DNA from: Acestrorhynchus altus
Taxonomy: Eukaryota > Chordata > Actinopteri > Characiformes > Acestrorhynchidae
Assembly (NCBI GenBank): GCA_034509495.1
Contig: CM067511.1
Span: 27,003,200-27,067,199, forward strand
Reading direction: 5' to 3'
DNA length: 64,000 bases
Part shown: positions 34,401-47,200 of the stretch, one piece after another
Layout: each line of letters begins with the position of its first letter
How positions within the stretch are numbered: the stretch's first letter is position 1
Translations under genes and position numbers: made by a program
Notes under the pieces: model-generated
Told to the model about the DNA's origin: nothing
The model's input: the letters and a program-made list of their open reading frames with translations, nothing else
Databases searched by the model: none

Positions 34401-35722
34401 AAAAATACAATGAACACACAAGAAAACTAGACAAATTATTTACACAGTCGTGAAAGACAGTGCTTATTGTAATTACAGTGCAAAGGGAGTTTGTGTGTGT
34501 GTGTAACCTTGGCTTCAGAGTCCAAATTAGCTGGGTCTGCAGGGATGGACAGTTCAACAGATCTGGTCTCCACAGCAACCACTCCAGTTGGGATCCCGCC
34601 CAACCTGCAAACCAAAAAGAACGGACATGTAATGAACAGAAGCACAAAGCTTTTCAAATTTTAGCAAATATTACATAAAATATATAAATTGCATTATTTT
34701 TAACTTAACTAATTTCACAATCTCCTCATGTGTTGTGTCAGGTGTGTTAGAATATGGAAAACACAAAGATGAGGTCTGAGAATGCCTGTGTCTGTTTGTC
34801 CAATTCACAGATGACGAGCTTCTCAGTTGATATTTGGCCAATGAGGGTAATAATCATATCCTCTTTTAGATTACCACTCAAATATAGACATCAGGCCAAA
34901 TTCTTAAAACCTGTCTGTAACAGTGCTACTCTACACAAAAAAATGTGGCATTGAATTTAAGTCCTATTCAAGTTCAGGAGCTATTTCTCAGCATGCCTCT
35001 TTCTTTTTCATCACAGTAATTTCACATGTTATTGAGGAAATGCATATCACAATTCTAGCAAATTCAAAACCATTACTCTCAATCTCAGAATCAGAGCTAT
35101 TGTATAACAGAAAAATAAAAGAGAAACAAAAGATGCAGAAGTATTGCAACAACAAATTAGCAACACAAAACTGTCACAAAAGCTGCCAAATGGTTCTTGT
35201 CTGTTCTGGTGTTAAATTGAGATGAAAAGCAAAGCTTAATATCAGACAAAATCTACTGAAAAATGTTGAGGTGACACAGAAGAAAGAAAAAACAATTCAA
35301 AGAGATGTTCAAAAGCCAATACACGTTGACCAAAGACTATAATTAAAATATGAAGGCCTTGAGGCAACGAGATCAGAGTTAATCAAGTTTAGGGGACATA
35401 TATCCCTAAGCTGTAACTGGCCTTATATTTGTGATATACCAGCAGCTGAAGTAGCCTATTAATAAACATGAGATGTGTTCCAAAGGAAAACAACACCAGT
35501 CTTGCTCAGACAGTGGTATGCAGATGGAGCAATATATATGTGTAAATTCTACATACGATATGATGTGTATGCATGTGTTTATGGTAATGAAGAAATATTG
35601 TGGAGCTCACCTGGCTCTACCCACTACTACACTCTGAGCCCATGGCTGCATGATCTCCATGAAGGAGCCTTGATCAAAGAAACCATTCACCCATGCTCCT
35701 TTAGGATCTAGAGAGTGAGAGT

Positions 35723-35774
<52 letters not shown>

Positions 35775-38700
35775 GCAGTGATGGTATCAGTAGCCCATGA
35801 AGGACAGGGATGCAAAACAGCTGACCTAGGCACATAACCACAGACAGGTACTGAAAGAGGGAAGCAGTATTCATTATGTCACACATTTAAAAATAAATCG
35901 ATATGCTTAAGAGAAATGTGATATATGAAACAATATGATGAAAACCTTACTAAAGTATAATGTTAACGTATCAGTATTTAATGCCAAAAACACTGCTTGC
36001 TGTATATTTAAATTTTTAAGTACATTTTTTCTAAAGCATAATCTGAACATAACTCCTCCCTGAAAACCAAATAATTTCCATACAAATGATTTACTCACTT
36101 CTTTTTTTGTAATAAGGTCATCCAGCTCTTTGGAGTGTATGGCTTATTGTGGTCATATGAACAGATAGTCCAATCTGACATAGCAGATTTACCAGAATTA
36201 TTTAGGGGCTTCATAGCAAAGGGGATGGATACATATGCACATGCCAATATTCAGTTTATTATGAATGGGCGTATAAAGCCTAGATGACCATAAATCAGTT
36301 CTATAATTCAATGAAATAAAGTGCTTATATTTATTTATTTAAAATCCTGTACTTGTGTCAATACACTATCGTTTACTACAGTACATAAAACATCTTATGT
36401 CATCAAGCTGCTCATAAATTCTTTTTGATACTGCTTTATTTAATGCGTTCAGAATTCCCAATGCGGAGAGTAGCAATTTAATACACATCTGCAGGAATAA
36501 TTTTTATGTATTTGAAAAATTACAATAAAAAAATTCCCAAAACTAAACATTTAGCAATGTGTGTTTGTGTGTATTTACTTTGGTTGGGCTTTCCTGCCAG
36601 CATCCAGCGAGGGTCATAGGGTGCTTTTGTGGGCACAAACTCCACTGGCCGGTCAATGGGGTCCTTGGCCGCCAGCAGTGGCACGGGGCTAGATGTGTTC
36701 TGAAACAAAACAGTTGGTGAATCACTTTTACAAACGTAAAGATAAGAAACTTCTAGCTGATAATGTATTTGTGTTATTGACTTTATTGTTTGTGAAAAGG
36801 GAAAAAGAGCATTTTTAAAGCCAAGAGTTAACCAAATGAAAGTGCTCACCTTAGGCATGTAGGAGAGCCACTGCAGCAGAGTGTAAACACCTTCAAAGTC
36901 ATCACACACTGTAGTGTGTGTGACACCATTGTTGTGCATGATCTGCACCCCTCCCAGCTGGTTATTAGATGTGTAAACTTCACGACCCAACACCTAAGAA
37001 TAGAATGAATGAATATTCAATAAGTGAACAGCATTTGCAGTAGTGAATATTGCTACTGAAAACTGATGTGATCACAAAAAAACCCCCCCAAAAAAACCCA
37101 AAAAAAAACAAACAAAAAACCCCCCTGAAAATAATTCAATAAATGATTTAAATCTTACTAAATTATTTAATGGCCATCATTTTAACTTTGTAATGATATA
37201 AATGATCAACATTTTTCAACTGTTTTATCTAACCTATAATCTTTTTTCAATTTCAAATTAAGAGTTTTCAATTTTCTTTTCAAGATCCCACATTTATTAT
37301 TTTTGGAGGCCCGTCTAAAAATCTGCCTGTGATTTGTTCTCCACAATAGTTGACTTGATAGTGCTTGGTATCTGATGATTGGTACTTGCAATGTAATTTG
37401 AAGCTGGATGTCATTTTTTTTTTTTTCTCATTTTCATAATTTTTTCCAGGATTATTTTTTTTTCTCCTTTTTTATAATAAATAATAATAAAAAAAACCTT
37501 TTTCTCTTTTAAGGAAATACGCATCATCATGGTTGTTTTGGTTCTTAACAATGATTATTACACAAACACTTTTGCTGAACATTAAAAGGTAATAAAATAA
37601 AGCTGAATTTTTAAAAATAAAAACTTTAGAAGTTCACAAAATCTCTTCAAATTTCTGCATATAAATCTAATACTATCTATAGATTAGGCAAATAATGACC
37701 TGATCTGCAGTTGTGCCGTGTATGGGGAGAGATTACAGCAATTACTGCCATTGCTTTATTGATCAGGCTTATTTTACACCAATTAAATGGGTTCATTTTT
37801 GTTCTTAGCTCAAGGCATTAGGTAATTTGTATACGAGCATTTCTCTTTATATTAGTGCTACTGAACCTTAACAACTCCAAAAAGGAAGGCGGGGCTTATG
37901 GTGATTACTGTGATATGCATTTTTGTGCCTGAATGGTTTTTGTATATTTCTTCTTTCCCAGTTCTCTGTACATGAGTATTAACTTTCCTTATAACGAGCC
38001 TCTTTGTGCTGCTAGCAATAATACTGTTCTTTCTTGTACAGCCTGAATGTCCAATCTGCCCGTCCTTGCTGGCCTCTCACACACACACACAATCTAAACA
38101 TCAACAAAAAAATAATCATATACCCACACACATGCACACTCATCACTGTCCAACAAAAACTAAATTCATAACATTTAACAGTCCTGGATATTATTATCAA
38201 AATGCAGATACTCTAATTGCATGAATTAAGCAGCAATCTATCTGGGTCATAGATGAGAGAGCTTGATGAGAGAAAAAAAAAGAAGCTCAACGCTCTGTCA
38301 CCACTCTGCAGACTGAATTTACTGACACAATTAAAACAGGAGCAAATTAAACTGTCCTTATCAGGCGGGCAGCAGCGTAATTTATGCATGTGTGCTCTCT
38401 TTCAGAGCAAACAGTTATGAGGCCATTTGTATGAGAAGAGACTTAATGGGGAAATGATTTTGCTATGTCAACTGCTATGCAAGTTGATCCCAGACCATCG
38501 CCAATTAGAATACATCTTCTGACACATTTCACTTCTTTCCACTGGACTCCAGTATATTAAAACAATAGCTGAGGCTGAAGGAAGGAACAATTTATTTGAA
38601 AATTGTATGTATAAATTGTCTGAGTAGGGCTGGGCGATATGGAAAAAATGTGATGTGAAAAATATAATGTGACAAAATTAAGACACCACATGAAATTCTT

Positions 38701-41583
38701 TATCTCTGTAACTATATGCAAAATTGAATATTAAATATTGAAATTCTTTATACACATAGTATGTAGCCAGAGTCATCCTTATGCTACAGCTCTGTCAAAT
38801 GCCCCCTCCGTGGTGTGTAGGTGTGCGAAAATGAGTGTGGATGGAGGGTAGCAGGAGTTGAGCAGAGTAGGAGCAGGAGTTGAGAAAAGGGCGTGGAGCA
38901 GAGCAAGGGAGCATATAAAAGGTTACCACAAGACTAAATTCACATCTCTTTAACTCACATCTTGCTCTGTTTATCTCAATATAGATAAAAATATATCACC
39001 AAACCTTAGGTCTGAGTCACTCTTACCTTGTTGAGGGCACCAGCTCCTGTAAGGATAATGTGGGAATTCTCCACCTGTATGGTCCTCTGGCCAAGGCGCA
39101 CCAGGTAAGCTCCTATTCCTATAGCTCTGCATGTCACCTGCACACCAACACAGAGACACAATGTCACACACATTCTGACTTCACAGTAATTAAATTTGAC
39201 TCAAATCAGACATTTAGGATCACCTGGTATGCATTTATTACTGATTATTACATTTAGCTGATGCCCTTGTTCACAATAACCTCACATGTGTATCATGTTA
39301 CACAGGTTGGGAAATGTGGTGTTAAGAACCTTACCCAATGAATTGCCCGATGGGAATTGAACCCTAGTCAACCCTAGTTCACTATACTATACCAAATGAA
39401 AATTCATAACTGTGATGTCCTCCAATGATGGACACTGTAATCCTAACCTAAGTGTAAAACTAACAATAACAATAATAATATTTAGATGGTAACAATTTGA
39501 TCATTTGTTCAATTAATTCATTAACTGGTTAATTTAAGCAGTAATTGTCTAAACATCATTAGAGTTTAAACATCATTAGGAATAAAGATTGAAATGTGTG
39601 TGTGTGTGTGTGTGTGTTTCTACAGTACCAGGTTCATGGTGATGATCTCTTCATAGGCAAGTGAAGATTCTCCAGCAATCATCCCAGAGCCTCTCAGATT
39701 CTCAACCCCCAAACCCTCCTCCTTCCCAATGATATCTGTGATCTTATACCTGCAAACACACAAACACCGTCATTACACTCTAAATTCATGGTTTATGAAA
39801 AGGCACATTAATAAGGCTGATCAGCCTGTTTTTAACATGCATTGTTTCACTGAACCATATCACACCCAATACAGGCTTATAAAAGCTGTTGTGTGCTCTT
39901 TGAAAACACCAAATTACTGTAAACTAGGTTGTTGTTTTTCTCAAGGACTTCACCTTGATTCTCCTTCATCTTCAACATGTTCACAGTGCACTGAATTCAG
40001 TGCAGACACTTTCTTGTAGTCCTGAGGTGTGAGGTAGAGATATTTAAATCCCTGCAAGACAAAAGAAATAAAATGCAGTGAAATAACTGATAACAGCAAA
40101 ACATTTTATAAACCTGATTGTGGTAAATTGCTGGTTCTTGTGGAACCCTATAGGAAACAGATATGCATCTTTTCGGTTCTCACCGCCGTGCTCATTACAC
40201 ACACTGCAGTATGTCTTCAGGGTTCAGTTCAGACATGTATATCTGAATTCTAATCAGTATAACATAGGTCACAAGGCCTAATCTATTTGCATTACTTCTC
40301 ACCTTGTAGGGGTCAGCTGGGTCCTGCCAGGCAACGTGGAACATGTGTCTGATCTCCTCAGCTAGTCCAATGCGTGCGCCGCTGTTGGCAGCGATGTAAA
40401 TTCGTGGGATGCCACTTTCACGCGCCATCTCCGAAGCCTGCTGGAACAGCACATCCTCCTGCGGCCCGAATGAGCCGATCTTATGTGTGATGTCGTTACT
40501 GATCACAATGATATCACGGCCTGCTGGGTACTCTGGTGTCCGCAAGGTCATCCGCCATGCTACCATACCAATCTGCAATACGAACCACGTGCAATAAAAC
40601 ACTTAATCCGTAAATACTTTAACATCTTTGGCATAGTGGGGGCCTAACTAGTGGGGCCAGTTAGAATTATGCAACATGTACTTGCTTTTATTGACCGTCA
40701 TCATTAACACATGCAAGAAAAGGCTCCAATTCATTATACTGGCTTAACAATGATCTTACCTCATTGCCCCCCGGCAGGCGGTTCATCTGCACCAGCTGGC
40801 CCTGTGGGTCCAGCACCAGCTCAGTGAAGGTCAGAAGCTCAGAGGGAAGTGGGCACTTGGGCAGATGGGCATATGTATCAATGGACTGCCATAGCTTCTT
40901 CAGGGCCTGAATAGACAAGAGAGAGAATATTCAAGAGACATGAGACGAATCATCACAGGACACCAATAGGAAAATCTACAGCTTCATGCAGAGAAGTTAT
41001 TTTATGCCCACCCTCATACTGAGAGACACTACGTCTGTATGTGTAGAGTCAATATTCCCCATATCAGCCTAAACGTTTAATTCTTCTGGGCGCAGCTATT
41101 GTTTGATGAGTCATGCATTGTGATAAAGATGATTGTATTTGTTAAATTACCTCAATCTATTAATATCTTTAAAGATCAAATAGGATATCTAAAGGCTAAA
41201 GATTTATCTAAAAAAGATAAATCACTAAAGCAGCCAACCCATGAAGAACAGGTCACATTTTATGCTGGCTACTCACAATAATCAAATGTTACACTTTCTT
41301 TTTATTTATAATGAATATAAATTCTTCAGAAAATTCGAAAGCTACTGATTTCTACTGAGGATAGCATACCTGCCGGAACATTTCTGGGAGGTCATAGACG
41401 TAGGTGGTGCCCAGACTTTGGGCCTGGAAGCGTTTGGATTGCAGTAGGTCTTTGGTGACATAGGGGGTGTTTATCAGCATGCCATGTAGAGGACCCTGCT
41501 TATCTCCATAGGCCTGGAACATGATCTAGAAAGCAGAGGAGAGGGGATGTCTCCAAGTAAGGCTACAAAAACACACAATACTC

Positions 41584-41661
<78 letters not shown>

Positions 41662-44198
41662 GCATAATCATCACAGAATAAGCAAACAACACATTTAAAC
41701 CCCTCCCCCGTGAACCTTACTACACACACATGCAGTGAATAAACCACAGTAATGGCAGAGTTAGAACAGTCTGATGTTCCTGCATGGATGCAGATGCTTC
41801 ACACAATACGTCTCATGCTCATATTTCAATAGCTCATATTCCCAAAACACAGCCAAAATGTTCACTTGGAGTTAAAAAGTTCTAATAACATATGATGGAA
41901 CATCAGCATGATTATGAGGCTTACCTGATCTCTGTAGGAAATAAGAAATGAGGATGCACACTATGATGCAAATCTACACTACAGACACATACAATTATTC
42001 AAAAACTGTAGAGCAAGACCTGGATTCATAAAAGTGTCTTACGTCTTGGGTACACTACACAACTTTTAAAAATCGTATCATGTTATAAAACAATGGCTGA
42101 GTTTCGCTGATTTTTAAAATATCCATCGTGCATTAAACTATCAAACACTACATGACTCGAACCTACTGCTGAACCAAACCACGCGAACACGTTACATTGA
42201 GGATTAAACAAGGACGTACAACAGCTTGGTGCGGTCATTATATGTGTAGCCGTTTACAATTTTGTGTAAAAAATGAATCATATCACTAGATTTTCCAAAG
42301 CTGAATAGATGGTTAATGATCAGGACTTCATTTGTGCATCTAATACAGACTGACAGAGACATAACTGCCTCAATGTTTATTAATGTGTGAGAGATCTGAA
42401 TGGGATGAGAGATGCGTGAGCCCACCTGTCGGTCTTTGGGCCCCACCTGTCCCGTGCGGGAGTCGGTGACCTCCTTGTAGAGACTGATGTCCAGGTAGTA
42501 GCCACTCTCATTGGTGAGGAAAAGGCGGATGGGTATCTGTTTGCCCGTGGGAGTCAAACGAATATTTATCTTCAGCTCAGCTTGGAGCACACGCAGCTTC
42601 CACAGCCGGCTACCATAACGCATGACCATGGATCGGACAGACTCTTCAATCTGAGAGGAAACACGCACACATACGATCACCACAGATTTTTTTTTTTTTT
42701 TAATGAAATAAACTAATTTGGTTTCAGAGAAATTATATAAAGTGATTCTAATGCTAGTCTTGTCTATTTGACACGTACTTACATGGCTAAGAAGATAAAA
42801 ACAAACAAAACCCCCACAAAATAATGAAAATAATTATTAGAATACTGAGCTTAAATGTTTCTAGAATCTTTTTGTGTTAAAAACCTTTAAATTAAAATCT
42901 GAAGAAGAGAAACATTACACAACTAACATCTACAGAAGAAGAACAAAAGAAGGTGGGTGTCAGTTCGTGTCTCAAACCTTGGAGGGATCCATGATGACGG
43001 TGGGGACAAAGTTGAGGAAGATGTGATTGCAGTCTGTGCGCACTGTGGTGTTATTAAAGGCCACCTCCAGTTCGTCCATGGCTTCTAACAGCAGGCGCTC
43101 AGCCTCATTGTGCAGGTACTCAAATGAGGCTTCCTGCAGAGCACAGCAGTCACAGTGTATAGAGGTGTAACTTACAGCAAGTAAAAGTATGCTCGCTCAC
43201 TCGCACTCACATCCACACTTCCACACATACTGAAGAGAATTTGTGGACAGGAATTAAGCCTAGCCTGGTCTAGTGCCTGCAGAGAAGTACTGCCAAAAGA
43301 ATAGGACTCTTTGGAGTAGATAAACATGAACCTGGTTACCATTCTAAATGCCAAGTGTGGGCTAGAGGGGTATAAAGCATCCCAGCACAAAGCTTTGGAG
43401 CAGTGGAACTGTATTCTCTGGAATGATGATGGGGAAGTGACTTTTGACTTTAAAAGAAACAAATCAATGAGTAGGTGTCCCAATACTTTTGCCCATATGG
43501 TGTAGGATATGTATATATTATAGTACAGTATTAGTCTTAGGACAGTTGTGGCTCTGCCATGTGCTCACCTTGGTGACGAGGTCGGAGTGGCGAATGATCG
43601 CGCGCACAAAGAATCTGTAATCTGTCACCTCAGTGCCCACTTCTACGCGAGCTGCCCCCAGGTACAGGTGCATTTTGTGATTGGCACAGGGGATGGCGGT
43701 CAGTGCGAAGTTTCGCATGCGGTTCAGCTCGAGTTGGAAGGCCAGGGCAGGCTCCAAATGCCGGTAGATTCGATCTTCTTCAAACTGGACATACACAAAC
43801 AGACACAAATCAAGCTATTGTACATGCTGTACTTTAATGAGAACGAGCAAAGAAAAGAAAAAAACAAAACAAATCAAAACTTGGGCAGAAGAGGGTGAAA
43901 TTGGTTATTTTAAATTTGGAGAAAGTGAGTCTACAGGAGCAGAAAGTGGCCCCCAGCGCTAATAGCAGGCTAGATTTAGTAAATGTAGGTAATCACTGCT
44001 AGCTAATGGATGTCATCTCTCTCAAATGGGCAAAATAATTAAAAAGTTCATTAAAGTAATGAGCTTTGGTGGAACCATTTTAGAAAACTATCAGAGCTGG
44101 GAGAGGAGAAAGAACCATCATTGATCATGATGGAGGGCCTATCGGAGAGTAGAAGCTTGTGAGGAACATTCCACATGCCTTTTCTTAATTCTACAGTC

Positions 44199-44247
<49 letters not shown>

Positions 44248-47200
44248 GTAGCAGCAGTAACAGTATAACTATTAATTGTGTGCATGCAATGCATAAAATG
44301 TAAAGTTCTAGTGCTACATTGCTACATTGTCAAAAATTCTGTTAACCTATATTCAAAAAAGTAGCTTTCAACACAATTGCCGTTAGAATACCAACACGGC
44401 TACACACAAAACTATCCCAAAAAAGCAGCATGTTTTTCAAATCATTAAATTTGTTAATGGATTTGTTTCGTTTTCTTTGCAGCAGCAGAGGAATCCCATC
44501 AAGGTACTCACCTTGTCTCTTGCCCGGAAGGTGAAAAATTTGGGGAATTCCCTCTGTATAAACGGGATAAACAATTCCATCAGTTACACAATAAACACAA
44601 CCAACTTCTCCAATATGTCCACACCCAACAATATCTCAGTTTCTTTGATTGACAGAGACAATCTGGATGTCAAGCTGGGGATAGGGATGAAGGGTCCCAT
44701 CTCTGTAGAGCAGGAAATACTCACATGGAACCTCTGGTCCACCTCACAGTTGATCTGTTTCCTGAAATCCTGTTAGTAATGGCATTGAGAACAAAGGGAT
44801 GGAGAGAAAGAGAGAGACATGCAGTGGAGTAGCTATTTTTGAGAATTTCAGTTTGAATTAAGATTTTAACATGGAATTTTATCATTTGTTTTCTCATTAT
44901 TGGATCATTTTAGTAAAGGCTGCACATCGGTTAGCAAATGACTTGCAAGAGGGAGAACACATGCCAGAGTATATGTGACGAAATGAAAATCACACCTTCT
45001 GAGCCACAAGGAAGGTAAGTCTTCGAATGCCATGCTCAAACAGCAGCGATTTCTGTGGAGTGGAGACAGAATTCCAGTCAAAGACAAACACTAAGCCTAT
45101 ACTGCTTTCTAAACTAGCACTTAGCTGATCAGAGCTCAAACCTTTGACATGTTAAACTGCCTTTGGGCAAAAAGAGTTTCAATGTGTTAGGAGTGTGAAG
45201 CAAAATAAAAAAAAAAATAAATATACCCACATTATAAGCACGAAACAACAATTGTATTGTATTTACTTAATTAGAGAGTGACAGAGAAATGGAAATGTTC
45301 ATAATAATTCACCTTTGACTGGGTGAACTCCCGAAACATGGCGGCCAGTCCATCATCATCAATGTCGCTGTCTGTCTTAATAGCCACATTCAGAATGTGG
45401 ATGGGCTCATCCTGAGTGCCCTATAAGATCGGGACAACAGAAACACTCTAAGTTACTAAGCATCCTTTGGATTGAGCACCTGAGTTTTGGACATTTTGTA
45501 TTCAACAAACTATTCTAATTAATAGAGAACCAATAGAGGTTCTCACCTTGTTGTCTTCTTCAACATACAGTACAGGGTTTCCCCCTTCAGGGAAGGAGGG
45601 GCTGGTAGGGGGAGAGTCTGAGAAACAGCTAAGTATGTCTTTAATGTTCCTGAGAGAGAAAACAAAACCTGATTTAAACCTTGTTTTTTTGCCGTTATTC
45701 AACTGTTTAATGTTTAAACAGCAGTTGATGCAGTTCCTGACCAAGTGTGAAGCCTATGCCCACACAAAAGTCACAGGTCAGAAGGATACAGAAAATGACA
45801 CTGGCCCTTTAAATGTTCATGACTGCCTTTAAATCTTTTACTGTAATTAAAAATAGTCAATTTTGCCAAAACCACAAAAGTCAGGATTATTTTGTCAGTC
45901 CAGACATAAGTTAACAAAACACACACATACACTTACACCATCCACACAACACACACACACCTGGTGAACTCTTGGAAAGAGCGGAAAGACACCATGGCTC
46001 CCATGCGTTGGCAGGGCGGGGTAAAAGAAGTGTCCAGCAGAACATCACTCACACTGGCCACATGAACCATGCCATAGTGGTTCAGGTTGGATGAGAAGGA
46101 CATTCTGAGAAGCCAAAACACACAGACAGACACACAATAATCATTACACAAGAGTCATTAAACCACATCATATGCCTAATGCAACCCTCTGTCCATGTAG
46201 AAGTTGAGAGACTGCCCAGAACACCTAGTATTGTGTCCTTAGAAGCTGCTTCTGGATTTTTTGGACGGGGGGCAGCTTGTAAGGAGACAATGTACGTATA
46301 AAAATGGAAAAGTAAGTACACACTAAAAGGTATAGGTGTTATATGCTCTCCAAAAGTGTTGAGAGGTTACGGGAGAAACTTCTTTAAATGTCATCTTATA
46401 GACAGAACTTATAAAGAAACCATAGAAAAAGCAAACTAACATCAGGTGAGATAAAATGGCACCTGAGAAAGCTTTCACCCACAAAGCCTTCATAAAAGAG
46501 GTTTGATGAGATCAATGTTTTTATCCAAAACAAGCCCAAGTAAATTACCACTCAGAGGTTAAAGAAATACCCAAACTGTAATATATGAACTGACTTGCAT
46601 TCAGTGTTAGCAAATGTTAGATTGTCTTGAATGCAGTGTTCTTTAAAGACTAAGCTCAGCGACACATCTCACTCTACCTGTCTTCATTCAAGGCTAGAGC
46701 TATAGCTGTGCAAGCGCTAACCCTGCTAGCATCACTCATGTCACTGTAAGCTTTGCTAGCTGGAGTTTTGTTGTCCTGTAGTGGCAGGGATTTTTTCCTG
46801 AGAGAACATTTGGCACACAGTCACACTCGGTGGGGAGCACTTCACAATTAAACACAATAATTAGACACTTAATTCAAAACCAGCGTGATGTCTAGACTGT
46901 ATTACATGGCACTAAATTAACAGCAGGGCATTCAGAGTGTGCATTCTCACACTCATGCATAACACAACATGATGTGGACAAGAAACAGGAATTTGTCACA
47001 CACACTCACACTCACACTCACACTCACACTCACACGGTTTTGAGATTGAGAGTGGGGCGATAAGCCATGCTACTATAGCAGCCTTTATTTTGACAGATCA
47101 ACAGGTAAGACAAATGACAGCACTGGCAAACCCTCATCACTTTTTCCTTCAGTCTTCTGAATAAACCAAAAATATTATGACCACTCAGATGAAGTAATGA

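Larger units (their letters stand above)
36994..39026 (-). other. acaca intron e40-e41 (2 kb)
   Basis: Contains an A/C-rich low-complexity run (37076-37125), a T-rich run (37408-37500), enhancer-like sequence (37685-38570) and one copy of a dispersed repeat (38628-38999). Confidence 0.7.

Noticed and set aside
36895..36925. Hairpin in acaca e41 (acacacactacagtgtgtg)
   Set aside because: It encodes the conserved THTTVCDD segment; the palindrome is probably incidental to codon choice.
41474..41747. Cys-Val repeat frames over the (AC)n tract
   Set aside because: Translation of a microsatellite; the same explains frames at 18045-18257, 24718-24987, 54563-54919 and 61098-61370.
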